The notes under the pieces are model-generated. The model was not told the DNA's origin. It saw nothing but the letters and a program-made list of their open reading frames with translations, and searched no databases. The position numbers and the translations under genes were made by a program. From Desulfococcaceae bacterium HSG9 (GTDB lineage Bacteria; Desulfobacterota; Desulfobacteria; Desulfobacterales; JAUCGF01), in assembly GCA_030378005.1 (NCBI GenBank), contig JAUCGF010000009.1:1-35109 (forward strand): DNA of 35,109 nucleotides, read 5' to 3'. This document shows positions 23,244 through 31,239 of this stretch, one piece after another; position 1 is the first letter of the stretch; every line of letters begins with the position of its first letter.

Positions 23244-24584
23244 TCAGGTCAAGCCCTGATCCAGCATAGCATCCGCCACACGCCGAAATCCGGCAACATT
23301 CGCCCCGAACACATAATTGCCTTTTTTGCCAAACTCACAGGATGTTTCATAGCATTGATCATGGATATGCTTCATCACCTGGTGGAGCCGCTTATCAACC
23401 TCGTCTTTGGTCCAGTTCATAAAATTGGCATTCTGCGCCATTTCAAAACAGGAACAGGCCACCCCTCCCGCATTGCATGCCTTTGCCGGGGCATAAAAAA
23501 TATCCGCGTTTTCCAGAAATGCCATACCATCCAGGGTCACGGGAAGGTTGGCTCCCTCCACAAGGCATTTGACATTGTTGTTTACCAATGCTTTGGCATC
23601 ATCAAGGTCAAGTTCATTTTGTGTCGCACAAGGAAATGCGATGTCGCACGGGATTATCCAGGGTCGTTTGTCAGGATAAAACTTCACCTTAAAACGATCA
23701 GCATAATCTTTGACAACATCATTTCCGCTTAACCTCAATTTCAACATATAATCGACTTTTTCGCCAGTGACACCGTCAGGATCATGGATAAATCCGTCCG
23801 GCCCCGAAAGGGTGATAACCTTGCCGCCAAGCTCATTGACTTTTTTCACAACCCCCCAGGCGACATTTCCAAAACCTGAAACCGTCACAACCTTGCCATC
23901 AATATTATCGTCTACATTTTTCAGCATTTCCTCCGCAAAATAAACCACACCATATCCTGTGGCTTCGGGTCTTAAATAACTTCCGCCCCATGAAATGCCT
24001 TTGCCAGTCAAAACGCCTTCAAACGATTTGGTCATTCGGCGGTACATTCCGAAAAGATACCCGATTTCCCGTGTTCCCACCCCGATATCACCTGCCGGAA
24101 CGTCAGCGGATGCTCCGATATGCCTTGAAAGTTCCAACATGAAACTTTGACAAAAATTCATTATTTCATTATCAGACTTGCCTCGCGGGCTGAAATCGGA
24201 TCCGCCTTTGCCGCCGCCTATAAGAAGGCCGGTCAATGCGTTTTTAAAAATCTGCTCAAATCCGAGACACTTGATAATGCTTAATGTGACCGAAGCATGG
24301 AATCGAAGCCCTCCTTTATAGGGGCCTAACACATTGTTAAACTCAACACGATGTCCTGTATTGACCTGAACCCGGCCCTGATCGTCTTTCCATGGCACCC
24401 TGAAACTGATTGTTCTGTCCGGTTCGACCAATTGTTCAAGTATCCGATTGTACCGATATTCGGGATCGGCATCCAAAACCGGAGTGATGGATTTAAACAC
24501 TTCCGCCACGGATTGAATGTATTCCCTTTCCCAAGGATATTTTTCATTGAGCATTTCCAAAACGCTATTCGAATATGTGTTCAT
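23244..24584 (-). CDS. gdhA: NADP-type glutamate dehydrogenase
   Basis: This enzyme makes glutamate from 2-oxoglutarate, ammonium and reduced nicotinamide cofactor. The 446-residue length and sequence fit the hexameric bacterial (NADP-preferring) class. Visible motifs are GPYKGGLRFH and the active-site region GGGKGGSDFSPRGKSD, the TREIGYLFGMYRRM segment, and the Rossmann cofactor motif SGFGNVAWG. The ATG at 24584 follows AGGAGA. The small Cys-rich gene ends 32 bp upstream on the same strand, so both are probably transcribed from the sigma-54 promoter at 24939-24954. The sigma-54 regulator pair downstream supports nitrogen-linked control. Confidence 0.96.
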   Translation of the reverse strand: MNTYSNSVLEMLNEKYPWEREYIQSVAEVFKSITPVLDADPEYRYNRILEQLVEPDRTISFRVPWKDDQGRVQVNTGHRVEFNNVLGPYKGGLRFHASVTLSIIKCLGFEQIFKNALTGLLIGGGKGGSDFSPRGKSDNEIMNFCQSFMLELSRHIGASADVPAGDIGVGTREIGYLFGMYRRMTKSFEGVLTGKGISWGGSYLRPEATGYGVVYFAEEMLKNVDDNIDGKVVTVSGFGNVAWGVVKKVNELGGKVITLSGPDGFIHDPDGVTGEKVDYMLKLRLSGNDVVKDYADRFKVKFYPDKRPWIIPCDIAFPCATQNELDLDDAKALVNNNVKCLVEGANLPVTLDGMAFLENADIFYAPAKACNAGGVACSCFEMAQNANFMNWTKDEVDKRLHQVMKHIHDQCYETSCEFGKKGNYVFGANVAGFRRVADAMLDQGLT

Positions 24585-24616
24585 AAATTTTCTCCTATAT
24601 ATTATTTATATTTATA

Positions 24617-24895
24617 TTATCTATATTCTTCACAATACAATACATCAGCATTTTTTTTTTGCAAATGACATATTTGAACATCTTCACAATTGCTGCAAAT
24701 TCCTTTCGGTGTATTGTTTGTCGGATGTTCAGCCTTTTTAACGGCCCCGGCTATTCTGTTTCTTGATTCTGACGGATCAGCACATGTAAACTCTTCACAA
24801 AAAATGATGGGTTTGGTATGATTCACACGATAACCGCATTGATCCGCATTTAGACAATTGACACAAAGACCTGTTATTTGGATTTGTTCTTTCAT
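24617..24895 (-). CDS. Small two-repeat Cys-rich (metal-binding) protein
   Basis: The frame is open to 24928, but the ATG at 24895 follows AAAGGAGGTCTT, giving 92 residues. It contains two copies of C-x2-C-x5-C-x11/12-C-E-E-(F/Y): Cys11, 14, 20 and 33, and Cys67, 70, 76 and 88, with an extra Cys38. Each copy could bind one Zn or a similar metal. Proteins with this kind of repeat are common uncharacterised small proteins in Desulfobacterota. It sits between a sigma-54 promoter and gdhA, which suggests a role tied to nitrogen metabolism, but the sequence does not show what it does. Confidence 0.85.
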   Translation of the reverse strand: MKEQIQITGLCVNCLNADQCGYRVNHTKPIIFCEEFTCADPSESRNRIAGAVKKAEHPTNNTPKGICSNCEDVQICHLQKKNADVLYCEEYR

Positions 24896-24938
24896 AAGAC
24901 CTCCTTTTTGATTTTTAATCATAGACACTCATATACAA

Positions 24939-24954
24939 AGCAATTTTCATGCCA
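24939..24954 (-). promoter_or_regulatory. Sigma-54 promoter of the Cys-rich/gdhA operon
   Basis: On the minus strand TGGCATGAAAATTGCT matches the sigma-54 consensus TGGCACG-N4-TTGCW with exact GG-to-GC spacing; the single clear mismatch is T for C. It lies about 45 nt before the ATG at 24895, leaving room for a transcript start near 24929. A sigma-54 activator gene is encoded in the same region. Confidence 0.75.
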
Positions 24955-25033
24955 GGTCTTTATGATTTCAGAATAACCTTATATTACAATAAGTTACAAT
25001 ATAATAATAGCTATCTCTATCAATCCGGAAGGC

Positions 25034-25066
25034 TGGAAATTTTCCATATATGGGAAATTTTCCATA
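25034..25066. promoter_or_regulatory. Possible activator-binding site for the sigma-54 promoter
   Basis: Two near-palindromic units TGGAAATTTTCC (25034-25045) and GGGAAATTTTCCA (25052-25064) lie 18 bp apart, with ATATAT between them. They sit about 80-110 bp upstream of the sigma-54 promoter, a usual place for enhancer-binding proteins. Binding by the adjacent response regulator is inferred. Confidence 0.45.
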
Positions 25067-25364
25067 CCTTCTTTTCCATGTTATGGTTGCACAAGGCTTG
25101 AGGCAGGTTATGAATCATGTTTCCGAATATACAACACAGGATTCAGGTCATTCAGGTTTGAATGACCATATTGACGGTTTGCGGAATGTGCATGAATTCA
25201 CCTACGTTGTCGCAGACAGCGCCTTGCACACTGAAGAGACATTGAAGGGACTTTCCGAAAACCTGATGTTTATTTCGCGGATACCCGAAACACTGACCGT
25301 GACAAAAGACATGCTGAAAAAAACCGATGCCACTCTGATGCACAGGATTGACGAAAATCACTAA
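25050..25364 (+). CDS. Hypothetical protein, doubtful
   Basis: A 104-residue frame with ordinary amino-acid composition runs through VHEFTYVVADSALHTEETLK and IPETLTVTKDMLKKTDATL, which look like genuine helical protein. No ribosome site precedes the ATG at 25050, which lies inside the GGAAATTTTCC repeat; ATG 25081 or a later codon would be needed. I recognise no family. It may be the remnant of a larger gene or chance. Confidence 0.35.
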   Translation: MGNFPYLLFHVMVAQGLRQVMNHVSEYTTQDSGHSGLNDHIDGLRNVHEFTYVVADSALHTEETLKGLSENLMFISRIPETLTVTKDMLKKTDATLMHRIDENH

Positions 25365-25717
25365 CGGTGGAAAGTTCCATATTCCAGCGCTCTCCGGCTT
25401 TTTATCACCTGAAAAAAGCAATATACTCAGGTACTCGGCTTTTGAGTGAAAGTCGCTAATATGTTGTAATTTTAAATAATATAACCAATATTACATGTGT
25501 ATCATTATCGAATTTTTAAAGTTCAGGTGTCTTTCGGCGTCCTCCATATTTACCCTAATAATTAGAGAATTTCCTTTTCCCATCAACAAATATCTATCTA
25601 TCTGAATTAGCATGATAAATAGAAAACACCGTTTTATTGAAACCCGTGCTGTCACGCTCTTTGCGAGGGATTTTTCAAACAGGCTCTTAGAATCAAGCCT
25701 GAATTAGACATCATGTT
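25365..25717. other. Non-coding gap before the glycosyltransferase cluster
   Basis: I see no coding frame, tRNA or clear repeat in this AT-rich stretch. It is 3' of the glycosyltransferase gene on the minus strand and of the doubtful frame on the plus strand. No strong terminator hairpin was recognised. Confidence 0.4.
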
Positions 25718-26920
25718 TTACTCATCACCTTTCACGTCCACCTCTCCTTTGCGCAACGTCCGCTCCCACTTCTTATCATCTTTGGAACTTATTATCCTTA
25801 AATAGATAGGAATTTTCCAGAGCATGAAAAACGGGGCTGCCAGCAGGCATTTCCAGATATAAAACGGCGCTTTTTTTAGCACCAACCCGGAAATGACATA
25901 AAACGGTATGATTAGAAACAAAATGAGCAGAACCGGCCACAGTTGGGGATGCATCATTCCGGTGGCTACGAAAAAAATAATTTGTCCAAAAATCAATAAT
26001 GACAAAGGCGGTGTGACCAGCTCCATCAGGCTGTCTATCCACCGGACGCCGCCTTTGGTAAAAAAGGCTTTGAGCAAAGGCCATGCAAACATTTTAAGCA
26101 TTTGAGAACGTCCGCCTTCCCATCGTTTACGCTGGGTTTCGGCCTGCTTGCGTTCCGTGGCCATTTCTCCGTAAACAATCGCATCCGGGTTGTAGTGTAC
26201 TGAAATATCATCTAAAAGCAGGCGCATGGAAAATTCAATATCTTCCACAATCGAATGACACGGCCATCCGTAACGGGCGATAATTTCCGTTTTGAACGCC
26301 ATACCATTGCCTCTGAGTCCGGCGGTTCCCCCAATCCGATTGCGGCCCGCCGGGCGCAAATGGTGAAATACGTTAAGCGCTGCTGATGCAAGGGCGGTGC
26401 GCCAGTTGTCTTCGGGGTTGGCAAACCCATAATATCCTTGAACCGCTTTGACGTTATCGCAGGAAAGGCTTGAAGCGATTTCAGATAGAAAAGCGGGATG
26501 AAGCAACGTGTCGGCATCGATAATAACAACCGCGTCAAATGCTTTGAATTCATCGCGATGAACGCTGAACAGCCAGTCCAGCGCCTGGCCCTTGCCCCGA
26601 TTTTCCGTGTCGGTTCTTTCAAACACACACGCGCCGGCGGACTCGGCCAGGCTATCGGTGCCATCATCGCAATTATCAGCGATTACAAACGTGGTGATAA
26701 GTTCGGAAGGATGTTGGCTGTTTTGCACGCTGCGAACAGTTGTCGTGATTCCCAAAGATTCATTATGAGCCGGCACCACCACAGCCATTTTGACAGGTGA
26801 TGAAGCTTTGGGGGTCGTTTTTTTGAATCCGTAGGCGGCAAGCGTCAAAATCAAGAGATAAACAGTTGATAGTGTAATGTATAACGCGCCGGCTAAAATA
26901 ATAGCATTGATAATTATCAT
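25718..26920 (-). CDS. Membrane glycosyltransferase family 2 (processive type)
   Basis: The 400-residue protein has one N-terminal membrane helix (about 5-33), a GT-A catalytic domain and two to three C-terminal membrane helices (about 300-365), the layout of polysaccharide synthases. Catalytic features are MAVVVPAHNES, ADNCDDGTD, the metal-binding DAD in VVIIDADTLLHP, the VEDIEFSMRL acceptor-site ED and the QRKRW motif of processive enzymes. The donor sugar cannot be told. It starts a minus-strand run of transferases with the family 4 gene upstream. The ATG at 26920 has no clear Shine-Dalgarno sequence. Confidence 0.9.
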   Translation of the reverse strand: MIIINAIILAGALYITLSTVYLLILTLAAYGFKKTTPKASSPVKMAVVVPAHNESLGITTTVRSVQNSQHPSELITTFVIADNCDDGTDSLAESAGACVFERTDTENRGKGQALDWLFSVHRDEFKAFDAVVIIDADTLLHPAFLSEIASSLSCDNVKAVQGYYGFANPEDNWRTALASAALNVFHHLRPAGRNRIGGTAGLRGNGMAFKTEIIARYGWPCHSIVEDIEFSMRLLLDDISVHYNPDAIVYGEMATERKQAETQRKRWEGGRSQMLKMFAWPLLKAFFTKGGVRWIDSLMELVTPPLSLLIFGQIIFFVATGMMHPQLWPVLLILFLIIPFYVISGLVLKKAPFYIWKCLLAAPFFMLWKIPIYLRIISSKDDKKWERTLRKGEVDVKGDE

Positions 26921-26982
26921 TAGTTGGTATCAATATGAAGTGTGAAACGTGAAACATGAAACATGAATTTGCGCATAAAGTT

Positions 26983-28212
26983 TCACGATAGATATTTTTC
27001 AAACAGAGCCGCCATTTCCTTGCAGTTTCTGTCCAAGTCATATTTTTTCTTTACTTTTTGGCGTCCTTGGAATCCCAATTCCATTCGTAAAGCGGGGTCT
27101 TTTATTAATTGTTCCATTCGGTCGGCAAGGCCGTCTGCATCTGAAGCCGGCACTAATATGCCATCCCGTTCATTGTCGATCAGTTCAGGGATACCGGTGA
27201 TGCGGGTTGAGACGGCAACAATTTCTTTGGCCATGGCCTCCATCAGCACCACGGGAACGCCTTCAGCGAAACTGGCCAGAACGAACATATCCGCCCGATC
27301 ATAATACTGATGCACATCATTTTGACCCACAGCGCCGGTAAAGGTCACACTTGCGGATACGCCCATATTTTGCGCCGCCAGTTCAAGTGAATCGCGATCT
27401 TCGCCATCGCCCACATACGTCAGATGCGCTTTAACACCCCGTTTTTGCAACTGTCCAAACGCTTCTAACAGGATATGCTGGCCTTTGGCGGGAACCAAAC
27501 GGCCTACACATACGATTTCGGGGATTGTGTTGTGCGGTTCAGGGCGAGGTCTGAAAATATCGGGGTTGATCCCGCAACGCACAATCTGAAATTTCGACCA
27601 CCGTTGAAAAGAGACCAAGCGTTTCAACTGGCTTTGGCAGAAATAACTGATACAGCGAACAAAAAGCGCCTTTTTTATTTTTTCCGCCAGAAGGTTAGGC
27701 GTAACATTATAAAAGACATCCGGCCCATGAACGGAAAGGCTGTATGAAATTGTTCCATAAGCGGCGGCGATCATGGCTACCGTGGCTGCCGGATTGGCAA
27801 AATGAACGTGGATATGATCGACATTTTTTTTATGCATCCAATCCAACAGAACACCGGCTTCGGCCAGATAACCGATGCCTTTCACCATTATACGCGCGCC
27901 ATTTAGGGTATATTTGACCATCGCTCGGACCATCGCAAAATAATCAGTCGGAGAGCGCAATAACAGGCGCAGGTGATAACCAACCGCTTTAAACAAGGAT
28001 GTCGATTTTATATAAAGAGTCGCATCCGCGTCCGCTTTTTCTGCGAAGGTCATAATATCCAGATTTTCGGGTTTGCGAATGGAAGCGGTTTTAACTTCAA
28101 AACCAAGTTCTCTGAGTGTAAGAATTTCACGGAAAATAAATGTATGCGATATGCCGGGATATTCGCTGGCCAGATATGCGATACTTTTTTTGTTTGAGTT
28201 GTTAGCGTTCAT
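26983..28212 (-). CDS. Glycosyltransferase family 4
   Basis: This is a retaining GT-B transferase, likely in surface polysaccharide synthesis. The frame is open from 28296, but the family's first strand (KSIAYLASEYPGISHTFIFR) begins just after ATG 28212, so I prefer that start (409 residues); ATG 28248 is also possible. The C-terminal half holds the donor-site signatures VCVGRLVPAKGQHILLEAF, DMFVLASFAEGVPVVLMEAM (E-x7-E) and VSTRITGIPELI. Upstream, 28279-28333 forms an imperfect hairpin. Confidence 0.92.
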   Translation of the reverse strand: MNANNSNKKSIAYLASEYPGISHTFIFREILTLRELGFEVKTASIRKPENLDIMTFAEKADADATLYIKSTSLFKAVGYHLRLLLRSPTDYFAMVRAMVKYTLNGARIMVKGIGYLAEAGVLLDWMHKKNVDHIHVHFANPAATVAMIAAAYGTISYSLSVHGPDVFYNVTPNLLAEKIKKALFVRCISYFCQSQLKRLVSFQRWSKFQIVRCGINPDIFRPRPEPHNTIPEIVCVGRLVPAKGQHILLEAFGQLQKRGVKAHLTYVGDGEDRDSLELAAQNMGVSASVTFTGAVGQNDVHQYYDRADMFVLASFAEGVPVVLMEAMAKEIVAVSTRITGIPELIDNERDGILVPASDADGLADRMEQLIKDPALRMELGFQGRQKVKKKYDLDRNCKEMAALFEKYLS

Positions 28213-28278
28213 ATATTGCTTTCTCGCAGGTATGCTTGTCTCCCGCATAAATTGAATTTTTAAGTGCCAGGCCATGAG

Positions 28279-28333
28279 TTTCCCAGCATCGCTCACGCCG
28301 GGTTTGCAACCCTGCCTTGAGCGGTGCGGGAAA
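28279..28333. repeat. Imperfect hairpin between glycosyltransferase and Rpn genes
   Basis: TTTCCCAGCATCGCTCA and TGAGCGGTGCGGGAAA pair imperfectly around the palindrome GGGTTTGCAACCC. On the minus strand it lies just 3' of the Rpn gene and may end its transcript. Confidence 0.5.
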
Positions 28334-28354
28334 TACCTAAAAACCTAAAAATTT

Positions 28355-28600
28355 TTAGTCTGAATTTTTTTTATTTTCAAGTTTATGCAGATAATCTCTA
28401 ATTTCCTCGATAGAAAGTCCAGCCAGACGATCCTCAAGTTTCAAACCAGCCAGACACTCCTCAAGTTTCAAACCGGCCAGACGATCTTCGAGTTTCAAAC
28501 CGGCCAGACGCTCTTCAGGAGATAAAAGCGCGAGATAAGCATCTCCCAACATCTTACCCATTTCCATAACTCGCTCAGGTGTCAGTTCTTCCTGTTGCAT
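28355..28600 (-). CDS. Intragenic short Rpn product (RpnS-like candidate antitoxin)
   Basis: Within the Rpn gene, AAGGAGGTGATT (28603-28614 on the minus strand) stands seven bases before the in-frame ATG at 28600. Translation from it gives 81 residues beginning MQQEELTPERVMEMGKMLGD and covering the LAGLKLEDR repeats but none of the nuclease domain. In studied Rpn genes of enteric bacteria a short C-terminal product from an internal start (RpnS) blocks the full-length toxin (RpnL); the same design is inferred here. The internal site is far stronger than the one for the whole protein. Confidence 0.65.
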   Translation of the reverse strand: MQQEELTPERVMEMGKMLGDAYLALLSPEERLAGLKLEDRLAGLKLEECLAGLKLEDRLAGLSIEEIRDYLHKLENKKNSD

Positions 28601-29236
28601 AGAATCACCTCCTTTTGAAAACCATTTATTCCATAATCCCTGTGTAAGCCAATATAGCTTCATTGAAAATCTATCGATATGCTGACGGTTTAAGAGTTTG
28701 AAAGCTGCCCGTTTCTGACTTTTACGACTCGCAAAACATTTAAAATAGGCATTATGCGGTTGGTCTGACAAATCGTTAAGCATCAGCAGGGGGATAGATT
28801 GTAATAACGGATTGCCGCTTCGATACACACCATCTTTGTCAGTCGGAAAATAATCAAATCGTTTCAAAGTCGCTTTACGAGTGTTTTTAGAGCTGATCAG
28901 AAAGGTTTGCACCTGACGGTCTGACAAGTTTTTGGAACGTTTGTAAAAGAAATCGTATCCCACTGTTTGTCGAAATGCCGACAGATTAACCGATTCGGTA
29001 TATTTAAATTCAATAAGGATATGGCCGGCCCGGCTGTCTCTCACACCGTCAGGTAAACGTTCTGACTGTTCCGCAGACCATTTGGTCTTTTCCCTTCTAA
29101 GCAACAGAATATCCGCTTCAGGCGGATCAGCCATCACAGGCAATTCAGTGGAAACATCAATTCCCACAGGAGTTAAAAGTTCCTCAAGCAATTTGCCAAG
29201 CAAGCGATGCCAACGTGTTTGCGGTGTTTCAGTCAT
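28355..29236 (-). CDS. Rpn-family nuclease (PD-(D/E)XK) with C-terminal LAGLKLEDR repeats
   Basis: The 293-residue protein belongs to the Rpn/PD-(D/E)XK family, once annotated as transposase-like and now known as DNA endonucleases with anti-phage and toxin activity. Catalytic residues are visible as Asp42 (PPEADILLL), Glu76 and Lys78 (ILIEFKYTES). Residues about 110-205 continue the family fold. The C-terminus has four 9-residue units LAGLKLE(D/E)(R/C), coded by 27-bp DNA repeats at 28418-28512, and ends in a helix, IEEIRDYLHKLENKK. A full ribosome site and ATG at 28600 lie in frame within it. The main start at 29236 has only a weak site. The gene sits between polysaccharide genes, as an inserted accessory gene would. 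Confidence 0.88.
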   Translation of the reverse strand: MTETPQTRWHRLLGKLLEELLTPVGIDVSTELPVMADPPEADILLLRREKTKWSAEQSERLPDGVRDSRAGHILIEFKYTESVNLSAFRQTVGYDFFYKRSKNLSDRQVQTFLISSKNTRKATLKRFDYFPTDKDGVYRSGNPLLQSIPLLMLNDLSDQPHNAYFKCFASRKSQKRAAFKLLNRQHIDRFSMKLYWLTQGLWNKWFSKGGDSMQQEELTPERVMEMGKMLGDAYLALLSPEERLAGLKLEDRLAGLKLEECLAGLKLEDRLAGLSIEEIRDYLHKLENKKNSD

Positions 29237-29273
29237 TCTTAATCTTTTACTGTTTAAATGAATTGATTAAATT

Positions 29274-30248
29274 TTACCAGGGAATTTCCGGGGCTGTTTT
29301 ACCCCAATGGGTATCCCTGATAGCGCGGAACCCGTGTTTGATCAACTCGGTGGATTCCTGGCGTTTGTAAAGACGATGCTCTCCTGGGCGCAGATTGACA
29401 AGAAAGCGCAAACAGTGCCATCCTATCTCCACGCCTGAATTGGCCAGCATCGAAAATAAGCCGTAATTTTTTTTGAAATAGAGGCATTCGCTACGCATTC
29501 GGAATTTCAAAACCTGGGCGCCGCCTTCATCAAATTTCAGGTCTTTGCGGGTTTTACTGCTGGCTCCGCCGATATGGATCACTTCGGCAGCAGGATTGAA
29601 AAAAGTTTTCCACCCCGCGCGATCAGCTCTGAGGCACAGATCGGTTTCTTCATAATAAAGATAAAAGCGATTATCCAAAAAGCCGATTTGCGACACCATT
29701 TCACGTCGATAAATGGTAAACGTTCCGGGAACCCAGTCCACTTCCATGACGCTGTTATGATCAAAATATTTAAAATCGCCTCTTCCGAAAATTTTTGAGG
29801 AAGGGTGTTTATCGCTAAGCCCGGAAATGGTGAATAATTTGTAAAGGCTGTTAGGGAACCTTCGGGCCGAAGGATCAAGGCTGCCATCCGGTTTGATCAA
29901 ACGCGCGCCGCAAATACCGCATTCTGGATGATTTTCCATGAATCGCACCGAATTGCTGACGGTTCCCGGTTTGACATAAGCATCCGGATTCAGCAAAATG
30001 ATGTAATCACCGGTCGCTTGTGCGTAAGCCATATTATTCGCTGCCGCAAATCCGGAATTAATCGGATTTTCGATAAGAATGACCTGTTGGAAATACTGTT
30101 TGACCATGTCCGCGGATTCATCGGATGAATTGTTGTCCACAACAAAAACTTCCAAATCAGACGAACCGGGATTCTGATACAGCGCTTCCAGGCATTTCTT
30201 TAAAATAGCGCGTGTATTAAAGCTGACGATGATAACTGAAATATTCAT
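29274..30248 (-). CDS. Glycosyltransferase family 2 (rhamnosyltransferase-like)
   Basis: The 324-residue cytoplasmic GT-A enzyme shows ISVIIVSFNTRAIL at the N-terminus, VVDNNSSDES, the metal-binding region YIILLNPDAYV, the acceptor-side segment VPGTFTIYRREM and YYEETDLCLRADRAGW, as in WbbL/RfbF-type O-antigen rhamnosyltransferases. The sugar is inferred from family resemblance only. The ATG at 30248 comes three bases after the stop of the STAS gene, so the two are probably co-translated. Confidence 0.92.
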   Translation of the reverse strand: MNISVIIVSFNTRAILKKCLEALYQNPGSSDLEVFVVDNNSSDESADMVKQYFQQVILIENPINSGFAAANNMAYAQATGDYIILLNPDAYVKPGTVSNSVRFMENHPECGICGARLIKPDGSLDPSARRFPNSLYKLFTISGLSDKHPSSKIFGRGDFKYFDHNSVMEVDWVPGTFTIYRREMVSQIGFLDNRFYLYYEETDLCLRADRAGWKTFFNPAAEVIHIGGASSKTRKDLKFDEGGAQVLKFRMRSECLYFKKNYGLFSMLANSGVEIGWHCLRFLVNLRPGEHRLYKRQESTELIKHGFRAIRDTHWGKTAPEIPW

Positions 30249-30251
30249 TAG

Positions 30252-30584
30252 CTAAAAGCTGTTTACCGCTGTTTGCACATCATCAAAAATTTCAAAAACA
30301 AGATGCAAACGAGTAAGCTCAAAAATAGCCCGCACCTGATTGTGAATCGAAGCGATTTTCAACTGGCCATTTGCTCTGCGCACTGAATTTAGAGAAGCCA
30401 CGAGCGTCCCTAAGCCGGAACTGTCCATAAATTTAATCGCGCCCATATCAACCACCAAGTTAATCAGTTTCGCTTTGACTTGGCCGGTGATCGTATCTTT
30501 CACTTTTTTGGCGCTGTGTGCATCCAAGCGGCCCTCTAATTTGATTACACCGACATTGCCCATTTCTTTTACTGAAATTTCCAT
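30252..30584 (-). CDS. STAS-domain anti-sigma factor antagonist (SpoIIAA/RsbV-like)
   Basis: The 110-residue protein is a single STAS domain. The phosphorylatable serine lies in FMDSSGLGTLVASL (Ser near 56). Such proteins release a partner when unphosphorylated and are switched off by a serine kinase of the RsbW type. It is the first gene of a minus-strand unit leading into the rhamnosyltransferase-like gene and is divergent from a second STAS gene at 30873. With only one kinase encoded nearby, both STAS proteins may share it. Confidence 0.93.
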   Translation of the reverse strand: MEISVKEMGNVGVIKLEGRLDAHSAKKVKDTITGQVKAKLINLVVDMGAIKFMDSSGLGTLVASLNSVRRANGQLKIASIHNQVRAIFELTRLHLVFEIFDDVQTAVNSF

Positions 30585-30872
30585 TTTATTATCCTTTATA
30601 CACAGATTGAGCTATTAGCATTTTTTCAAGATGCCTCACTTAATCTTCAGTTTAGTATCATTAAAAAATAATTGCAAGTTTTCTTATTAAAATTTCGTAT
30701 GAAGCTTAAAAGCGGTTTGCATTTGTCAACTCAAAGCGAAGTGTAAAAGTTCTTGCAATCTTTTTCAATGTATGGTTGCTTTATTAAAAGAATGGTAAAC
30801 GGATTCTTTGGTAAGACGTTTGCTGATTTTCAAGCAACCACTGGCGTTATTATAGCTTATTTAGGAGGAAAG
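30585..30872. other. Divergent promoter region between the two STAS genes
   Basis: This 288-bp gap separates the two outward-facing STAS units. It contains the sigma-54-like site at 30809-30823 for the plus-strand unit. On the minus strand TTGCAA (30673-30678) with an AT-rich stretch after it could be a sigma-70 promoter, but spacing is poor and I do not call it. Confidence 0.4.
30809..30823 (+). promoter_or_regulatory. Candidate sigma-54 promoter of the STAS-RsbW-glycosyltransferase unit
   Basis: TGGTAAGACGTTTGC has the GG and GC dinucleotides at the exact sigma-54 spacing and a TTGCT end; C4 and C6 of the consensus are replaced. It lies about 50 nt before the ATG at 30873, with AGGAGG just before that start. 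One weak match could arise by chance. Confidence 0.35.
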
Positions 30873-31214
30873 ATGAATCTTGAAATCAAAAAAAAAGGCA
30901 AAGTGGCGGTTGTGAAATACATGGATACAAGGCTGGACACGTCTGTCATTCCGGCCTTTAAAGAACAAATTAACAACCTCATAGATGAAGGCAATCACTT
31001 CATTGTGCTGAATCTTTCCAAAGTGGGTTTTATGGATTCCAGCGGTCTTGGCTCTGTTGTTTCCATTCGGAAAAAGATCAGAGCGGAAGGAGATGGCGAT
31101 CTCACTATCTGCGAATTGAAGAATAATGTTAAAGACCTTTTCAATTTAACTCGCATGGATCGTAAAATCAAAATATATACGAGTGAAGATGAAGCCGTGA
31201 AGGCACTCTCTTAA
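30873..31214 (+). CDS. STAS-domain anti-sigma factor antagonist
   Basis: The frame is open from 30753, but the ATG at 30873 follows TTAGGAGGAAAG and starts the domain exactly (MNLEIKKKGKVAVVKY), giving 113 residues. The regulatory serine is in FMDSSGLGSVVSI. It is followed after 25 bp by an RsbW-like kinase gene, the usual pairing of antagonist and anti-sigma kinase in partner-switching systems. The target could be a sigma factor or, as in several polysaccharide loci, an enzyme or transporter. Confidence 0.93.
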   Translation: MNLEIKKKGKVAVVKYMDTRLDTSVIPAFKEQINNLIDEGNHFIVLNLSKVGFMDSSGLGSVVSIRKKIRAEGDGDLTICELKNNVKDLFNLTRMDRKIKIYTSEDEAVKALS

Positions 31215-31239
31215 ATATTATAGCGGGGAGGGGAAAAAA

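Noticed and set aside
22857..23732. 291-codon plus-strand frame across the kinase/gdhA junction
   Set aside because: Antisense to two clear genes and to the hairpin between them; no coding character.
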